Source: Volvox africanus (taxonomy: Eukaryota; Chlorophyta; Chlorophyceae; Chlamydomonadales; Volvocaceae). From it: a DNA stretch of 64,000 bases. How positions within the stretch are numbered: the stretch's first letter is position 1; each line of letters begins with the position of its first letter. Under the pieces are notes generated by a model. The model was not told the DNA's origin, did not search any database, and saw nothing but the letters and a program-made list of their open reading frames with translations. A program made the position numbers and the translations under genes. Positions 23,886 through 37,502 of the stretch are shown piece after piece. Where the stretch lies: positions 1,785,001 to 1,849,000 of the forward strand of contig BSDZ01000004.1 in NCBI GenBank assembly GCA_030268105.1, in the 5' to 3' direction.

Positions 23886-26300
23886 ATGCTTGGGACCAGG
23901 TTCAACCAGGCGAAATGGTGAGGAGACGAGGGGTAGAGGCCTTAGGCTTTCATGCACTGGAGTTGATGTGATAAACTTGCTGGCACAGTGAGACGACCAG
24001 TACGCTGCGTGTTGGAGGGATCAGAAAGACCGTTCAGGTGAGTGGGTGATGCATTTAGTGTGATGCAGATGCTCATCAGCTTCCGCTGCAGCTTCCGCGC
24101 AATGCTATTAAACATTGGGCTGTTATGAAACGCGGAACTGTTGCAGTTTTCAAAAGCTTGTGATCCCACGCGTCAATAGTTATACCAAAAGAATCCTCGT
24201 CCTACCCGTCCCCGCAGTTAAACCAGTCCCAAAAGGACATCGCGGAACTCCCTCCTCCGCACTGGAGAACGGGAATGTGCGAGGATCAGCGTGGATGGTG
24301 TTATCCGTGTAAAATACCTGATGCAGGTGGGTTCCAGGACGGGCAAAATACAGGGGGAGGGGCTGCCGGACTAACACGCGCACATGAGAACCTCGCATGA
24401 CCTCCTTGCCAGGACTTAGGCTTCCTTGTCCACACTTTCACATCAATTTCTCACTTGTGTCCCGGCCACAGCAGCCAGCAGCTGGACTTGTACATGTGTT
24501 AAGGGAGGGGACAACAGATTAGCCCCTAGGGGTCAAAAGACATCGAAAGTTTCTGAACTCCCGAAACCTCATCTTCTTGATCTGCTGCTGTTCCCATCGC
24601 TTTGGCCCGTTGAAGATGACTTGTTTCGTTACTTGTAAAACATCCTCCTTGAAGTAATGTACTTGATATCCATTTGACCCCGTACAGGCGTACGGGATCC
24701 TGCAACCGTACTTGGAGCTTCTGACAGTACGGGTCGTTAAAGCCAAGGTGAGAAGCTGCTCGGCAAAGGCCCAAGGCCTCAACGGCCCCCGCCGCGCTTG
24801 CGCTGCACCCTGCCGTCCGGGTAGCTAAGCCGCAGGGCCAGTGGAGTGGACTGGGGTGGAGGGCTAGCCAGCCAGCCAGTGGGCACGAAGGCTGTGGAGC
24901 TCCTCTTCTCCTCCTTCCTTGTCCACCTAGCCCGCTTGCCCGCTGCGTGCCGCACCCACCCACCCTTTTGGGTATGGTTCTTTGTTTGTTTACATTCGCC
25001 TCTTTCCCGTACACATCCCTTTCGCGCTCATACCTCCTGATTCGTTTGTCACACCGGTCAGACCTTACCGCCCTAACCGCCTTCCAGCCTTCCCCTCCTG
25101 CGGCCCCTCTCAGAAGCTACCCCGTGTTATGATGGAGGCTGTCAGCCGCTGCATCTACGCCGCGCAGGTGGGTGTTGTTGCCGCCTTCCCTCGCTTTCGC
25201 CTCTTCTCCTTGGAAATGCTCTCCTCGTTTATTCGATGCCGTCATGCTACGGGGGCTTTCCGGAGTTCAGCGCATAGGTGACCTTCCGGAGCTGTCCACC
25301 TCGACGTCTCTCTTCGCTTCCAAGTACGGCAAGGAATACGCTGCGGAAGCTGCGGCTGACCCAATGCCATCTCATTAGCAGGTGTATAGTGTGTTTTAGC
25401 AAGGAGGAAGGTGCAAGGTCATACGTATTCAAGATGTGTTTGTTGGGGACTCGGTCCCGCGACTTCACGTCGCACTGCGCTCTAAGAAATGCTTCAGGGC
25501 CCAGTACCCCACACCCGTCCGCCTAGCGAACAGCAAAACCGTCATTGACTTTGCTTAGGGTTACACTCATCTCCCCCCCTTTCTTTTCCCCCGTGCCGGG
25601 CGGAGGAGGTATTACAAACAAAGCCGTGCAGGGCCAGCGGTGTTCACTTACAGCCTTCCACTTCAATATTCCTTCCCGCTGTCCTGTCTGTTTTCTGTCT
25701 GAATCTGTTTTCCCCGTTTCCTGCGCGTCCAGGTCAACGCCAACATGGTACGGGGCCTACTTATGGAAGCACGGCTGCCCGAGGACAAGCTGGTGAGTGT
25801 TTGGGTCTTTCAGTTTGGGTCTTTCAACCCCTCATGGAGGGAGGTGCTGGCGTCATGGCCATCGGCGCATTACCACCGGTATGGCCCCTGCTATCCCTTC
25901 CTCCATATCTTCCCTACTCGCTCCTGACTCGATTACGTACTTCTCCGTTTTCGGTTTTCCGCGGGCTCCTCGCCTGTAACTTGATCCTACTTGTTAATCC
26001 TATCGCTTTGGATATTATCAAGGCACAGCACTTATGGGATTAGGACTGAATTTCTAGCATATCAAGAAAATTTGTTTTATGGCGTAGGGTGGAAAACGCG
26101 CGTCCCCCACGCGGCTCTTCAAGATCTGACCGCATCTCATTCTCCGCGATCCTGTGATCCCGTACCTAACTGTTGTAATGAGCACGCCCTGGGTCAGACA
26201 CCTCCTGTTGCATCATTCGTTACATCTCTGTGCTGTTGATACGGGTGATATTGGTGATGGGGAAAAGCTGTCCCAGATCGCGCAGGAGTAAGGTGTGGCG
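23886..26300 (+). pseudogene. Decayed IST1-like (ESCRT-III regulator) gene
   Basis: Exon remnants at 23886-23917, 23989-24037, 24218-24326, 24688-24747, 25114-25167, 25271-25381, 25733-25792 and about 26268-26300 keep sound splice sites. Together they read as IST1: MLGTRFNQAKC start, QKDIAEL, RTGERECARISVDGVIR, AYGILQPYLELLTVRV, MMEAVSRCIYAA, GDLPELSTSTSLFASKYGKE, VRGLLMEARLPEDKL and LSQIAQE-GVAWT. Three lesions interrupt it: a shift after codon CTC at 24248-24250 (a duplicated CCTC would explain it), an in-frame TAG at 25376-25378 and an in-frame TAA at 26289-26291. IST1 works with ESCRT-III and VPS4 in endosomal sorting and abscission. The retained introns mean this is not a processed copy. 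A truncated product from the first half remains possible. Confidence 0.72.
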
Positions 26301-27385
26301 TGGACCCTATTGGTGACTGCCAGGGATATGGGCATGGGAGCAGTGGGACCGTCCGGGCAGCTGCCCTATAGCCTCAACAGTGACCTGAGGAGAGGCGGGT
26401 ATTGTTGCTGCTAACGCAACTGCTGCAGCAGCAGCAACAATGCTGGCAGACGGGCGTCCAGTGGTGCATTACAGTGCTATACATGGGTGCCAGCAGCATT
26501 GGTGCAGGCTCCGGCTCCAATGCTGGGCTTCAACCATGTGCAGGCTATCTCCTTCCAGCAGCGGCCATTTGGTGCTCGCTTTTAGGAGGGGGTAGCTTTA
26601 TTCCGCCACCCTTCAGCCATGCCGATTGGATCAACGTTTCCAATTTTGTTCTTTCTAGTGTGTCAGATGGCACTGAAGGACAAGGCTGCTGCAATGACTG
26701 CCTGGCTCACAAATACGCCGGCTGAACCTCTTCCCCTTTCAAGCACGCATTGTAAAAGCACAAGGGACACGATCTTCGCACAAAAGCACGGCAACATTTC
26801 CCATGCAATGGCATGAGGCATCCTGGTTACTGTTAAGCCAACCGTTATCAACATCTCGTGTTCCCGATCCCATTACTTGCATATGGCTGATTTCGGAAAA
26901 GCGTCTACTGGCTTTCCGGTACGATCAGCTATCATCCGCGCCAATACCAGCACACCCGCGTTGTCCCAGAGGCCGCACCGACAATACAGCGGGGAACCTG
27001 TGCGATCATGATCATCAAGGGGCCTCAACACCATGTTAGCATGCGCTACGCACCGTACTATGTTGCAGCATCGCATGAGACTTGCGGCACCCCTGTACAC
27101 ACGCACCAGACATCCGGTGGAATCACATCAACACAACACAAATTGGCATTTTGCAAGCCTCTTTATTCCAGCATCTACGACGCAAGACGCCAAACCCGCC
27201 CTGGACGACAATTAACGAGCACTCCTCCAACTAGGCCAGGCACATTTGCTGAATCACAGAGCACAAAAGCATCTCCAAATGCACGCTTTTGGTGATGCAG
27301 CTTGGTTCTAGTGGATGACAGGCACGGCCGTCCTTCTATTTCCTTCTATTATGTATATCCTTCTAAACCTTGCTTCCACTTGTCC
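26301..27385. other. Intergenic, no gene seen
   Basis: Between the IST1 remnant and the stop codon of the giant minus-strand gene, whose 3' UTR must be here. A CAG/CTG-rich patch lies near 26405-26450. No TGTAA (minus) was found close to the stop. Confidence 0.45.
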
Positions 27386-30300
27386 TCATTCATCCTTCCA
27401 GCGAACCTTGGCATCGTGTAAATCATCCCCCAAAAAGGCGTGTGCACGCAACCCGACGGCGGCCAAGTCAGCACTGCCGCCGCCCGCAGCCATGCGCAGA
27501 GACCACCTCTGGAAATCTCGCCGCCAACAGAACTCCGCGAGCGCATTCATAACACTCGACAGTATGATGAATATAAGCGTGCGTAAGAAGGGGTAGTTCC
27601 GGATCCCGCAATCTGGGAAGTTGGCCTGGAAATGCCGGTACATCAGCCAAATGCAGGGCAGCTCCAACGTTGTCATCATACAGTAGGACGTTAAGGGCAT
27701 CTGCGCAAGGCAGCAGCAAGATACGACGTGCAATCGAGCACGGACGAGCGTCAAAGCATGGCCAGGTAAAGCGCAACCCGAACTGTCAAGAATCCACCAC
27801 CATTCACAACACAATCCCGACCATGATAATCACCTACGAAATGTATATGCCTCAGTCCGCGTGCCAGGCCTCACATACCCGTTCCGCCACGGGCCGCATG
27901 ACCGCCTCGGACCAGACCTCAATGCCGCGGTTTGACATCGGCTCCATCAGCGAGGGCACCCTGATCACGCGCCAGCCCATGAGCGCTTCCGAGACCAGGC
28001 GCACGAACTTGCAAGCTACCGTCGCCATAACCATGGCGCGGCCGTCACGTGCGCCATGGCGGATGCAGTACCAGCCCAAGATGGCGGCCGGCAGGCCTGA
28101 GAAGATGGCGAACGTGAGGCAGCTGTCCAGGCCGTCCTCCACCCAGGCACGTGTGCAACTGACAACGCTTATGACGGCGTTACAAATAAAGTATGACCTG
28201 CGGGAGCATCAACAAAGGGCATCGGCGTGCATATGCATACAGTTGGAACATGTAAGACAGGTGTTATAAGCTCTTACGAAAATCGATACCGGCGGAGTAA
28301 GCGCGACTTCGAAAGGGAGGGAAAGGCAAGCGGCAGAACCTAAGCGTTCGGGCATTGCCCATAGTGAGAAGAAGAGGAAGTGAGCAGCTAGGCGGCCGAA
28401 AACATGCTCGGAGACATCACCCGGGAACGCCAAAGAGAAAGAATGGAGGAAGCGAACCAGGTAACGTCTGAATGACCTCCCTGAAGTTCCTTGGGATGAG
28501 CGATGCTCGGAGGGACCACCGGGACCTACCACATAATGCTGCACGTCCGCGTCGCCACGAACTGCATGTACTCTGCCGATACAACTGGGTTCAAAAAATA
28601 CATGGCCCAGCCAGACCAGCTGTCACTGCCGTTGCGCGGTGAGACTGCCGCGGCTGCGCCTGTCACATCTTGACCTGGAGCCACAGTGTCGGCTAAAGTA
28701 CCGTGCCGTTGCCAGAGCCAGCAATGTCTATTATCAGCATCCTCTTGGCCTTCTTCGGCAGGAGATGCACCTGTAGAGCAGCCCGCCCCGTTGAACTTTC
28801 CAGTGTTGTTAGCGCAGCAGCTGCCATCGTCATGGGAGCTGTTGCTCTGCCTGGCGGAGCCTAAGCCTGAGGCTGCAACGTTGGAGGATGCGTTGTAAAA
28901 CGTAATGGTGTCTTCCCCCACAAATGCGGCTGGGGCAGTTGACGACACCCGTACCTGCATAGACCATGTAACCGATACCGCATCCTGTGGATATCTAGGA
29001 GCGGAGGGCGTGGCCTCTCCCAGGCCGTCCTGGGAAGAACCTGCCATCGCCATGTCCGCCGAGCCCAGCAGATTCGGCGCCAGTCTGCTCCTAGAGCTGG
29101 TGCGGTTGCCTGTGTCAGGTGTACCCGCTGCCGATATGCTACCCCACGTCGGCATAAGGTCAGAAGTTGTTGAGCCCTGATGACTAATTTCAACCCCTGA
29201 AGCGGCTGCAGACGGGGACATCCCGGTGCGTCGTAACAAGGACACCGTGCGCGAGTTATCCCCGCCACTCATCGCCGCTGCTACGTCAAATGACTCCAGT
29301 TCCCGCTGCTGCAATGGAAATCTGAGCATGTGGTTTGCATGATCTTGCCAACCATCGAAGTACGCACCGGCGGCCTCTTCTCCGCTACGCGTAGTTAATG
29401 CAACAGGGCTGGTCGGGCCAGACCGAGCCCCCACCAGCATCATCGCCAGACTGTGGCTACGGCTGCGAGAGCTGTTGGCCATGGCATTACCATCAATTGT
29501 GGCGCTCCAACCCCCCTCAAATTGCTCCGACTTCGGCGCTACGCCGCCATCGCCATCTGGGCTGCTTTCTGAGCCTACTGCAGCCGCTGCGATGTTGGTG
29601 GAATCATGGGCCATGCAGGGTCCAGTAGTACCGACGCTTTTGCTTCTGCAGCCGTTGCCGCTAGTACCCTGCCGCGAATAAGCTTGGTAGGTTGACAGCA
29701 GCTCCATGCTCATGCGCGGGTCGGCGCCGGCCTCTGCCAAGAGCACTTCTGGTGTCGCCAGGAGCAAAGTCCCACACACCATCTCTAGCACTAGCATGGC
29801 CGTGTGCTGCATGGAGGCGGCACAGCAGCCCGCTAAGACAGTGCAGGCCACATCCATCAAATGCTCGCCAAACTCCGTCACAACAAGGCCTGCGGCCGTG
29901 GTCGAGGAACTACCTGAACCGTGCGCAGTATCGAACCCAGCTACCGAGGTGAGGTGCGGCTGCATCAAGCCCCGCATGTCCTCGGCGAAGTTCGGGGTCA
30001 CGTCACTGGCAGTGCCGCTGCTGGTGCAGCCGCCCCCACCAGCCTCACTTGCCCATGCTGCCATAACCTCAGCCCCGCGCCCCACACCACATCCTCCAAA
30101 CATCGTTAGAGTTGAGCTGCAGGATGGCATAGAAGACAGCACATCTGTGGTGCATACCGGGCTAACTTGCAGCTCCGGCAGCTGTGGCCGCTTTGAGTGG
30201 ACGACGGATTGTGCTTCACTGAAGCTGTGTGGAGGAGGCCGAGCCGTAACACTACCGCCACCACAGGTGGTAACGTTCCCGTGGCCAAGGGTACGTCCCC

Positions 30301-33300
30301 CAGTACCAGTAGAAACGCCAGGTTGAGGACATGAGCTAGGACCAGGAGTAGGCGTCGGGCATTTCAATGGCAAAAGCAAGCTGTTGGCCGAGGCAGTGGC
30401 ACTGCTGGCCGCGTCCAGCAGTACTCCAAGGTCCATGAGAAATTGCTGGCAGGCCATCTCTACCTGCGCTGCCGCATCGGCCCGCGCCAGTCCCTGGGGT
30501 GCTTGTACCGACACGCCGCCGGCCGCTTGCGACCCAACAGCAGTGCGCAGTATATCCTCCGACCCAAGCAGCAATCGCGCCATGTATATGCGCAGGCGCT
30601 GCAACTCCACTGCCGCCGCAGCCTGCTGCTCCGGCAGGACCAGCAGCGGCACTGGCGCGCTGGTCACTATCGCCGGACCCGGGGCTGGCGCAAGGGTCCC
30701 ATGGGGCAGGTCTACTAGCGATCCCTGCGGCCTACGTACAGTGGGTGTAGTGCGGCGGCACTCCACCAGCAGCAAGCCGCCATTTCGTGGTAGTGCGCCC
30801 CCGACATCTACAAGCCGCCACACACAAGCGCTGTCGAACAGTGACTCCACGACGGGGTCATCCTCAAGCAGCAATGGCAGTGGCGGCACCGAACTGCCAC
30901 TGCCGCCGCCGCCAGCGTGCATGCGTATCCCTGCCGCCGTTCGTATTGGCAGGTAGCCGCATGCAGAGCGCACCGTTAATTCATCAACGACATCGCTGCA
31001 GCTGCTGGCGCAGCTGCCGGCGGTGGATACCACGCGTATGTCCTGCAGGACACGGGCTCCACGAGCCAGTATCACAACGGCAGTGGGCAGCCACAGAGTG
31101 GGCGCCTCAAAGGAACATGAGGACGGGGAGACAGTAGTGTTGGATGAGGTCAGTGCACAGGCCATTATCCACTGCCCGGTCGCTTCGTGCCATACGAGCG
31201 TCCCAGCGCCCCCAGCCGTGTGGCCGATCTGTATGTCCACAAAGGGGTCACCGCTTGGGTCAAGCAGTCCGCAACTGTTCAGCACTTCTCCAACAGCCTC
31301 TGGCCGCAGACCGCAAACATTACGCAGCCACAGCTGCTCCCCAGCGGCCGCGGCTTCTGCGGGTGACTTAGGGGCTGCGCTGGCGGTCCGCTCCATTGGC
31401 AACGAGGCAGGGTCCTCAAAGTCATCAAAGACGCCCATCGCGTCGGTAAGTGTGTCCGCGCCAGCGCCCTGCCAGCGGCGGTAGCCTTGGGCGTTAATAC
31501 CTGGCTGGCCGGATGTCTGCAAATGAGGTACCGCCGCTGCAGGACTGCTACTAAAACCGGCTCCCTGCCCTGTGTCAGAACCTTGCAATGCCCGATTGCC
31601 ACCACTACTAACTGCTGCCGGCCAGCGTCGCCATGCCGGGGAAACAGTATTCTGCTGTTCATTATGAACATTGCAGCCATTACCACCGAGGCCCCAACCG
31701 CTGCTGCCGCGGACTTGCACCACATCAAACACGAGCTCGATGCACCCGCGCCGTGCGGCAACTCCCGTCAAGACCCAAGAACTGCTGGCAGTTGCCGCCG
31801 GCCCGCGACTCACGGTAGAGAACAGACCGCCGGCGGCAGCGCCTCCAGTGTTGCTGGCAGCAAAAGATTGGGGCAGCGCAAATTTGCGAATCTGAGATGG
31901 CAGGTCGTGCGGCAGCGATTCTGGGTGAGCGGATTGGATCTTGGCTGTAACGCGCACACGTCGCATCCGTGATGATAGATGCGCCCCACGCGCTTGTGCC
32001 AGCATGCGCATCATCTGCACTGTTTCTGAAGCCGTGCATTCTAGCGGCGAGTCCTCCGGAATGATGAAGTCACGTAGTTGATGGCTCTTCTGGCTACTTG
32101 CTGTGGCCGGTAGGGAACCGATGGCCGCATCAGTACCCACACCAACAGCGCGGACGGCCGCAACATGAGCTGAAAGTTCAGCCGCAAGTGCAGAAGGCGG
32201 CCTCCCTCGACCCTGCGCCAGGTTTGGATTTGCTTCCTCAGACCCCATGGAAGGGGTGTTTCCTATGGCCGCAGAATTTCTCTCTAACAGGTGTATCGCG
32301 CTGTCAGGTGCTGGAACCGGGGGACTGGGTTGCCCGATAGCGGGATGAACCGTCACGGCGGGGGCTCCCAGAGCCACGGTACTACCGTCCAGTCGAATCG
32401 CCCTGGCCGTGAGATGGATAAGATGCGGAAGATGTGATGGTTGCGGTGCAGCCGCTTCCGATGAAGTTGTTTGTAGAGATGCGCCGTTTGGCCTGGCAAT
32501 CAGCGCCGCCTTTGCTAGAACACCGGCAGCGGCTACAGACATGCCACCGGAACCCGACATGGCCAGGGCCGCAGCTGGCAAGTACATGCGGTTCAGTCGG
32601 CGTGGCATATACGGCATGTATGGCGGCGGTGGAGCCGCCGGCGCTGCCCCCATTACTGCTGCGGCGCCATCCTTGTTGTCTTGAGCGGTGACACCGGCAG
32701 AGTTCTGGGTTCCAAAGCTCTGATTTTGCTGTTGATGATGCAGGTGCACCCTCTGCGGGGGCAGCATCGGCGGCAAGACCATGCCTGGTGCGGAACTGGA
32801 GGCACGCTGAAGCTGTTGGGCAGCCTTGTCCAGCGAAAGGACCTTTACAGGGCGCAGCCTCGATGCGGAAGGGCCGCTGGTACATGCCCCGGGCACGAAC
32901 CTAGATGGCAGCAGCGCACGATGTTAAGTGAAGATACGCGGGCAAAGAAGCGGCTAGCAGGTAAAGCGACCCGATGACGCTAGAAAACAGAGAGGTGCAC
33001 GGAAACTTCATCCCAGACCGAAGCACGTGTTTCCCATCTGTGCATACAAACACGCGAGGCACTTGCGCCTGGTTCTGTTGCGCCTAAGTTGCGAGTACCT
33101 GCCGTCCAAGCACTCCGGTTCTCCCGCCTGGTCGGACCAATCTTTGGACCGATTGCGCACCACTGCACGTAACACCTGCTCCCCGCTGACGGATGCCACC
33201 TCACAGCCGCCGCCAGCAATGCTGCTGCTGCCAAACTGCTGCAGCGGCGGGACCCCATTCTCGAGACGCACCGTCTGCAGCCCACCCTCCACCAGTGGCT

Positions 33301-36300
33301 TGTTGTAGGCGCCGCCCTGCTGCACAGGGACAGTGGGCATAGTCGCAGACACAGCCGGCGCCGTAGCTGCCCCAATATTTTCCAGGGTGATGCTGTTGGA
33401 GTGGGAGGGGCAAACTGCGTTACTGCCGTTACCGTCGCATAAAGCCATATAGCGCCGGGCACATGGCTGCAATGCACGCGCCCTAAGAGCTAGCATCTGG
33501 CCCTGGGCCACCGTGGGCACGTCCGCTGCACGCCGTTGGTATGGAGGTGGTCGACCAGCGACACAGTCGCCATCTAACTGGTCACAAGTAAGTGCCTGGA
33601 TCGTGGACCCTACAATAGAGAAGCCGCTGGCGCTTGACGACGATGCCGCAGCAGAGACACTTGCACCGCGGACCTCGGGATCTACTGTTGATGCCGCAAC
33701 TGCAGGCAGAGCCGTGCCGACGGCTCCACCGTCCACCTCGGTGTCCTGCGAGGCGTCAGTATCATTCAGCGTTGCCTTGGCAACCGACCTGCTCCCAATA
33801 CTGGGGAGCTTAGCCAGCGGTGGTACAGCCGCCGTAGTGTCAGGACCTGATATGAAATCTGTTTCCCGCGATGCGCCAGCGGCAGCAGCTGTGCACAACC
33901 CCGGTTTCGACTCCACGGCACTGCAGCTACGTGCCCCCCCAGCGGGACTCACGGCAGCCGCCTTCTCCGTTGCAGTCTCCCCGTCCACGTTGCCTTCCGC
34001 CGCCTGTGTAGCCATCAGGTAGGAAGAGGACTGGTCACCAGTCCCTGATCCAGCATTATTGGTGATGCAGATCCCCTTACTTTGGATCTGGGGTGCCGCA
34101 CAACTGCTCACTGCCAACGGGCTTGCCATACGCGGTGCCACACCAGCTGCTCCAATGTCCGCAGCGGATCTCACAGCTGGGGTAAACTTCACGTAATCGG
34201 ATCTTCCTGTTAACGCCCTACCCTCTGGGCTGCGGCCGACAGAGAGGCCCGTGCCGCTGGCCCTGGGGCTTGTGCTAGGGATGGCGGTGGCTGCGGCGCT
34301 CATTTGGGAGGTTGGAATGGACTCTCCGCTGAGGATCGGCCCGCTGGCACTACCCCAAAAGCCATTTGAGTCCTCGCCTGATGGAATATGCCAAAGGCGA
34401 GCAAGATATAACGATATAAGGCAGGGTCTACGACATTGAGCGATACGGCAGGGCATGCAATGCAATGGCGATGTAAGGGCAGGTCAGAGCAGCACGTTCA
34501 GGCTGGGAGTACATCGTCGTTGAGCGACAGCCAACCTGATCAACTACTATAGGCATATTCCGAAGCCGCAGAAGCGTGTGCTGACAAGCATTTCCGGCAA
34601 CTCACCGTCTGTGCCCGCCATTGACACGGTCACGAGGCCTGAACCGTCAGCCGTGACATCCACGGCGCATGGGCCCTTACTGCCCAATCGCGTAGCGGAT
34701 ACTGCGCAGCTGGAAATGATCCGCTGCTCCAGGGCGCTGGCCATGACCTGCGTTGCACAAGGAGCAGCACAGCACAGTGCTGAAAAGCAACTCCAATGTG
34801 CGGCAATTAAGCCGTATCTTTAATAGCTATCATGCTGCTTACATGATAGCGCTTGCCAAGTGTGAGGAAAAAGGGAATCCTAACCTCAAGCCAACCTGTG
34901 GCGGTTGCAGTGCCATCGCACCGTAAGATCGAAAGATGCACATTAACACTGATGCAGCTCTCTAGCCTTAACATTAGGCTGGAAATGTAACCGTTGCCTA
35001 TGCCACTACCCAGATGGCATCATGACGCCGCGCGGCCACCGCGCAGTCGCCGCCACCCGCACAGCGGCCACTGTGTGCCCGGCGGGTGGCACCTGGCGGC
35101 GGCGGCGGCGACAAGCACCTAAGGTCGCCACTAGCACCGGACACGGGCAAGGCCTCAATATCGCAAATAGAGCTAGCTCTACCAAAGGATCACGAACCCA
35201 CCTCGATAGCGCAGCTGACGTGCTTCAATATGAGCTTTAGGTGCGCATCTGCCAGCTGTAGCGCATTCCCCAAAAAACCCCCTTCGGGTATCTGCGCCGC
35301 ATTGACGCAGTCCCCACCAACAGTTGCAGCAAGTGAGCATGATAAACTCGACGGACCGTGATCAGAACCCGCTGGGCAGTCGCTTGCGGCGGTTGCAGCA
35401 CCATCGGACCCTTGGCCCCGCGCAGCTGCCTCCACTGCATGTGGCGACACGGCACACACGTAAATCACAACGGCGCACATAATGCTGTGCAGCGGGCATG
35501 AGACCAGAATCAATGAGCCACGTGGGGTACGGGCGCCTGCCGCCTCCAGTGCCAGCAGGTCGGCACGCCGCTGTGAGGGCTGGAGGTCCTCTTCGGGGCA
35601 ACGCAAGGTCAGGAGTTTATGCTGATGCTGTGGGCCAGTCGTGCAGCCACCGCGCGCAGCGGATGCCCCCGGGCCCTTGTTGGCCGCAACCGCCAATGCT
35701 GCGCTGCTAACGGGAGCTGCCAGGGCTTCGTTCAGCATGGCCGCCAACACGTCTGCTTGGATTGGAACACGAGCAATGAGGGTTTCACTGACCGGCAGCA
35801 CGGTTGCTGTTCTGCCGTTGGAGCCATGGTACAGGTGCAGTTGCGGGCTGCCACCAGCACTGGTCGCACCGTTCCCTGCGTTGCCGATGCATGTGCTCTG
35901 GATGATAGGGGAGACTGGGATATTACTGGCCGCGCCGCTGCTGGGGGTACAGGAGCGGGTCACCGTGCCGCGGGAAACCACCAGCCCAGTCGTCACGATA
36001 AGCTCATGTGGTGCAAGTGGTGGGGAGGCCAACGCTGGATACGTTACATCTGCAGCGGGCGATGTTGCCGTTCTTGGGGTGGACCTGAAATCGGATGGGG
36101 ACGACCCAACGGTAGTAGTGGCCGCGGTAATGACGGTCCTCGGCAGGAGGGCTTGGATCTGTGCTGCTGCATTTCGCACCGCGGCTCCATGATCAGAGGC
36201 ATCGGACACTGCCGTAACCAGCGCGACGACCTGTCAAGAGGGGAAAAGTAATGCAGTTCGAATGTAACAGAATGAACGCACCACCTGTCCAATTTGCCAG

Positions 36301-37502
36301 TTTGCGTCCATGACACCGGGCTCTACCGTATCATGGCACGAGTCTTGATCACCGTGCTACCTTGCTGAGTTTTCAGGTGAACGTAGCACTCCCTTGACGT
36401 GCCACAATGGTTTCACGTTGGAAGAGTCAGTTACGACGGGGCCCCACGTTCATTTGATCTCCTCGTCCATGCCCGTGATGGCATAACCGCCATCAATACA
36501 GGCTTTCCTGAAATTCATTTGTCCCCTCTTGCAAGTCAGGGCAAGTCTTTCAATACGTACGTCCTGTGCGCAGGTCAGCGAGGCGGTGGTGCCGAAAAAC
36601 TCGTCCACCAGACAAGCAGCGGTTGACAATCGAGAAGCCGCAGCTGCTTCAGCTGACGCCTTCGCGTCCGTGTTCATGATAGGTATATCCAGCTGTCCCG
36701 CTAAAACCAAGGCACCAACTGCAACATCTTGGACTATGAGAGGAAGTGCTGCTAAGTGCCATACGCTTGAAGAGGCAACGTGGCTCTGACCAGCACGCAA
36801 GTTGGCGAACGTGCGACATAGCCGTTCATATAGCTGACGCAAGTCCACGGGCATGTCACTAGGGGCTTGTCCATTCGCCAGAACCACCACAGAGACAGGC
36901 GCCTACAACCCGAGAAAGCAAATATCGGTACATCCGCAGTTTGCGCAGAAGCTGAGGGCGAAATTAAAATTTGTGATGTCCTTCCTACCTTCGTTGAAAT
37001 GGCAGAGGCAATACTTGAGCTCTTATCATTTATCAGATCAATTGTGGAGCCCAAGAAGAAGCCATGAATAGCGGAGCGGAAAACATTTCTCGTGGCACTA
37101 GGAGCTGCTGCAACAAGAGCGCATTTTCCCCCTTCTCTTGCACAAACCCAGCAACTGCATGGAAGTAATAAACCAATCATAAATAAGCAAGCTCTCAAAT
37201 GATTGCCACGTTCCACTGTTCCAAGGCCAACAGCCTTACCCAGCAGCCTGGAGTCCGTTGCTAGACACCCAGGTCGCCAAGCGCGCGGACAACCTAGCGA
37301 GCCAAGGTTCGTCTGCAATGCGCCGGCCATTATCAACGTCTCGCTGTGGCGTCCGGTAAACAAGAGAAGTAAGCTTTAAACTTTCGGAAGAAAACGTCGG
37401 TATATCTTCGGTAATCCTGGTATCAATTTCTCGTGCCGAAGCGGCCTGTGGCGGCGAAAACGACTTCTGTCCACCATCAGGTCGACCAAAACAGCACAAC
37501 AT
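27386..37502 (-). CDS. Giant GAF-domain protein with C-terminal membrane segments
   Basis: Nine exons, complement(27386-27700, 27879-28197, 28530-32900, 33099-34377, 34606-34747, 35202-36230, 36561-36902, 36989-37154, 37240-37502), give 2,741 residues with all phases consistent. The N-terminus MLCCFG could be lipid-modified. Residues about 90-255 look like a GAF domain (HLAALPLIVQDVAVGALVLAG, then a Ala-rich helix), and about 257-600 like a second, insertion-laden one (GSLILVSCPLHSIMCAVVIYV). Around 1385-1470 is a block with SAHPESLPHDLPSQI and GVAARRGCIELVFDV, reminiscent of the region C-terminal to the SBP finger in plant SPL proteins; no SBP zinc finger is visible. About 2530-2710 hold four or five hydrophobic segments. 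The middle is low-complexity Ala/Ser/Gly. It is a likely membrane-anchored sensor or regulator, function unknown. Exon 28530-32900 is one uninterrupted 4.4-kb frame. Confidence 0.7.

Noticed and set aside
24526..25014. 162-codon minus-strand frame over the IST1 region
   Set aside because: It is the shadow of plus-strand IST1 exons and introns, with no domain of its own.
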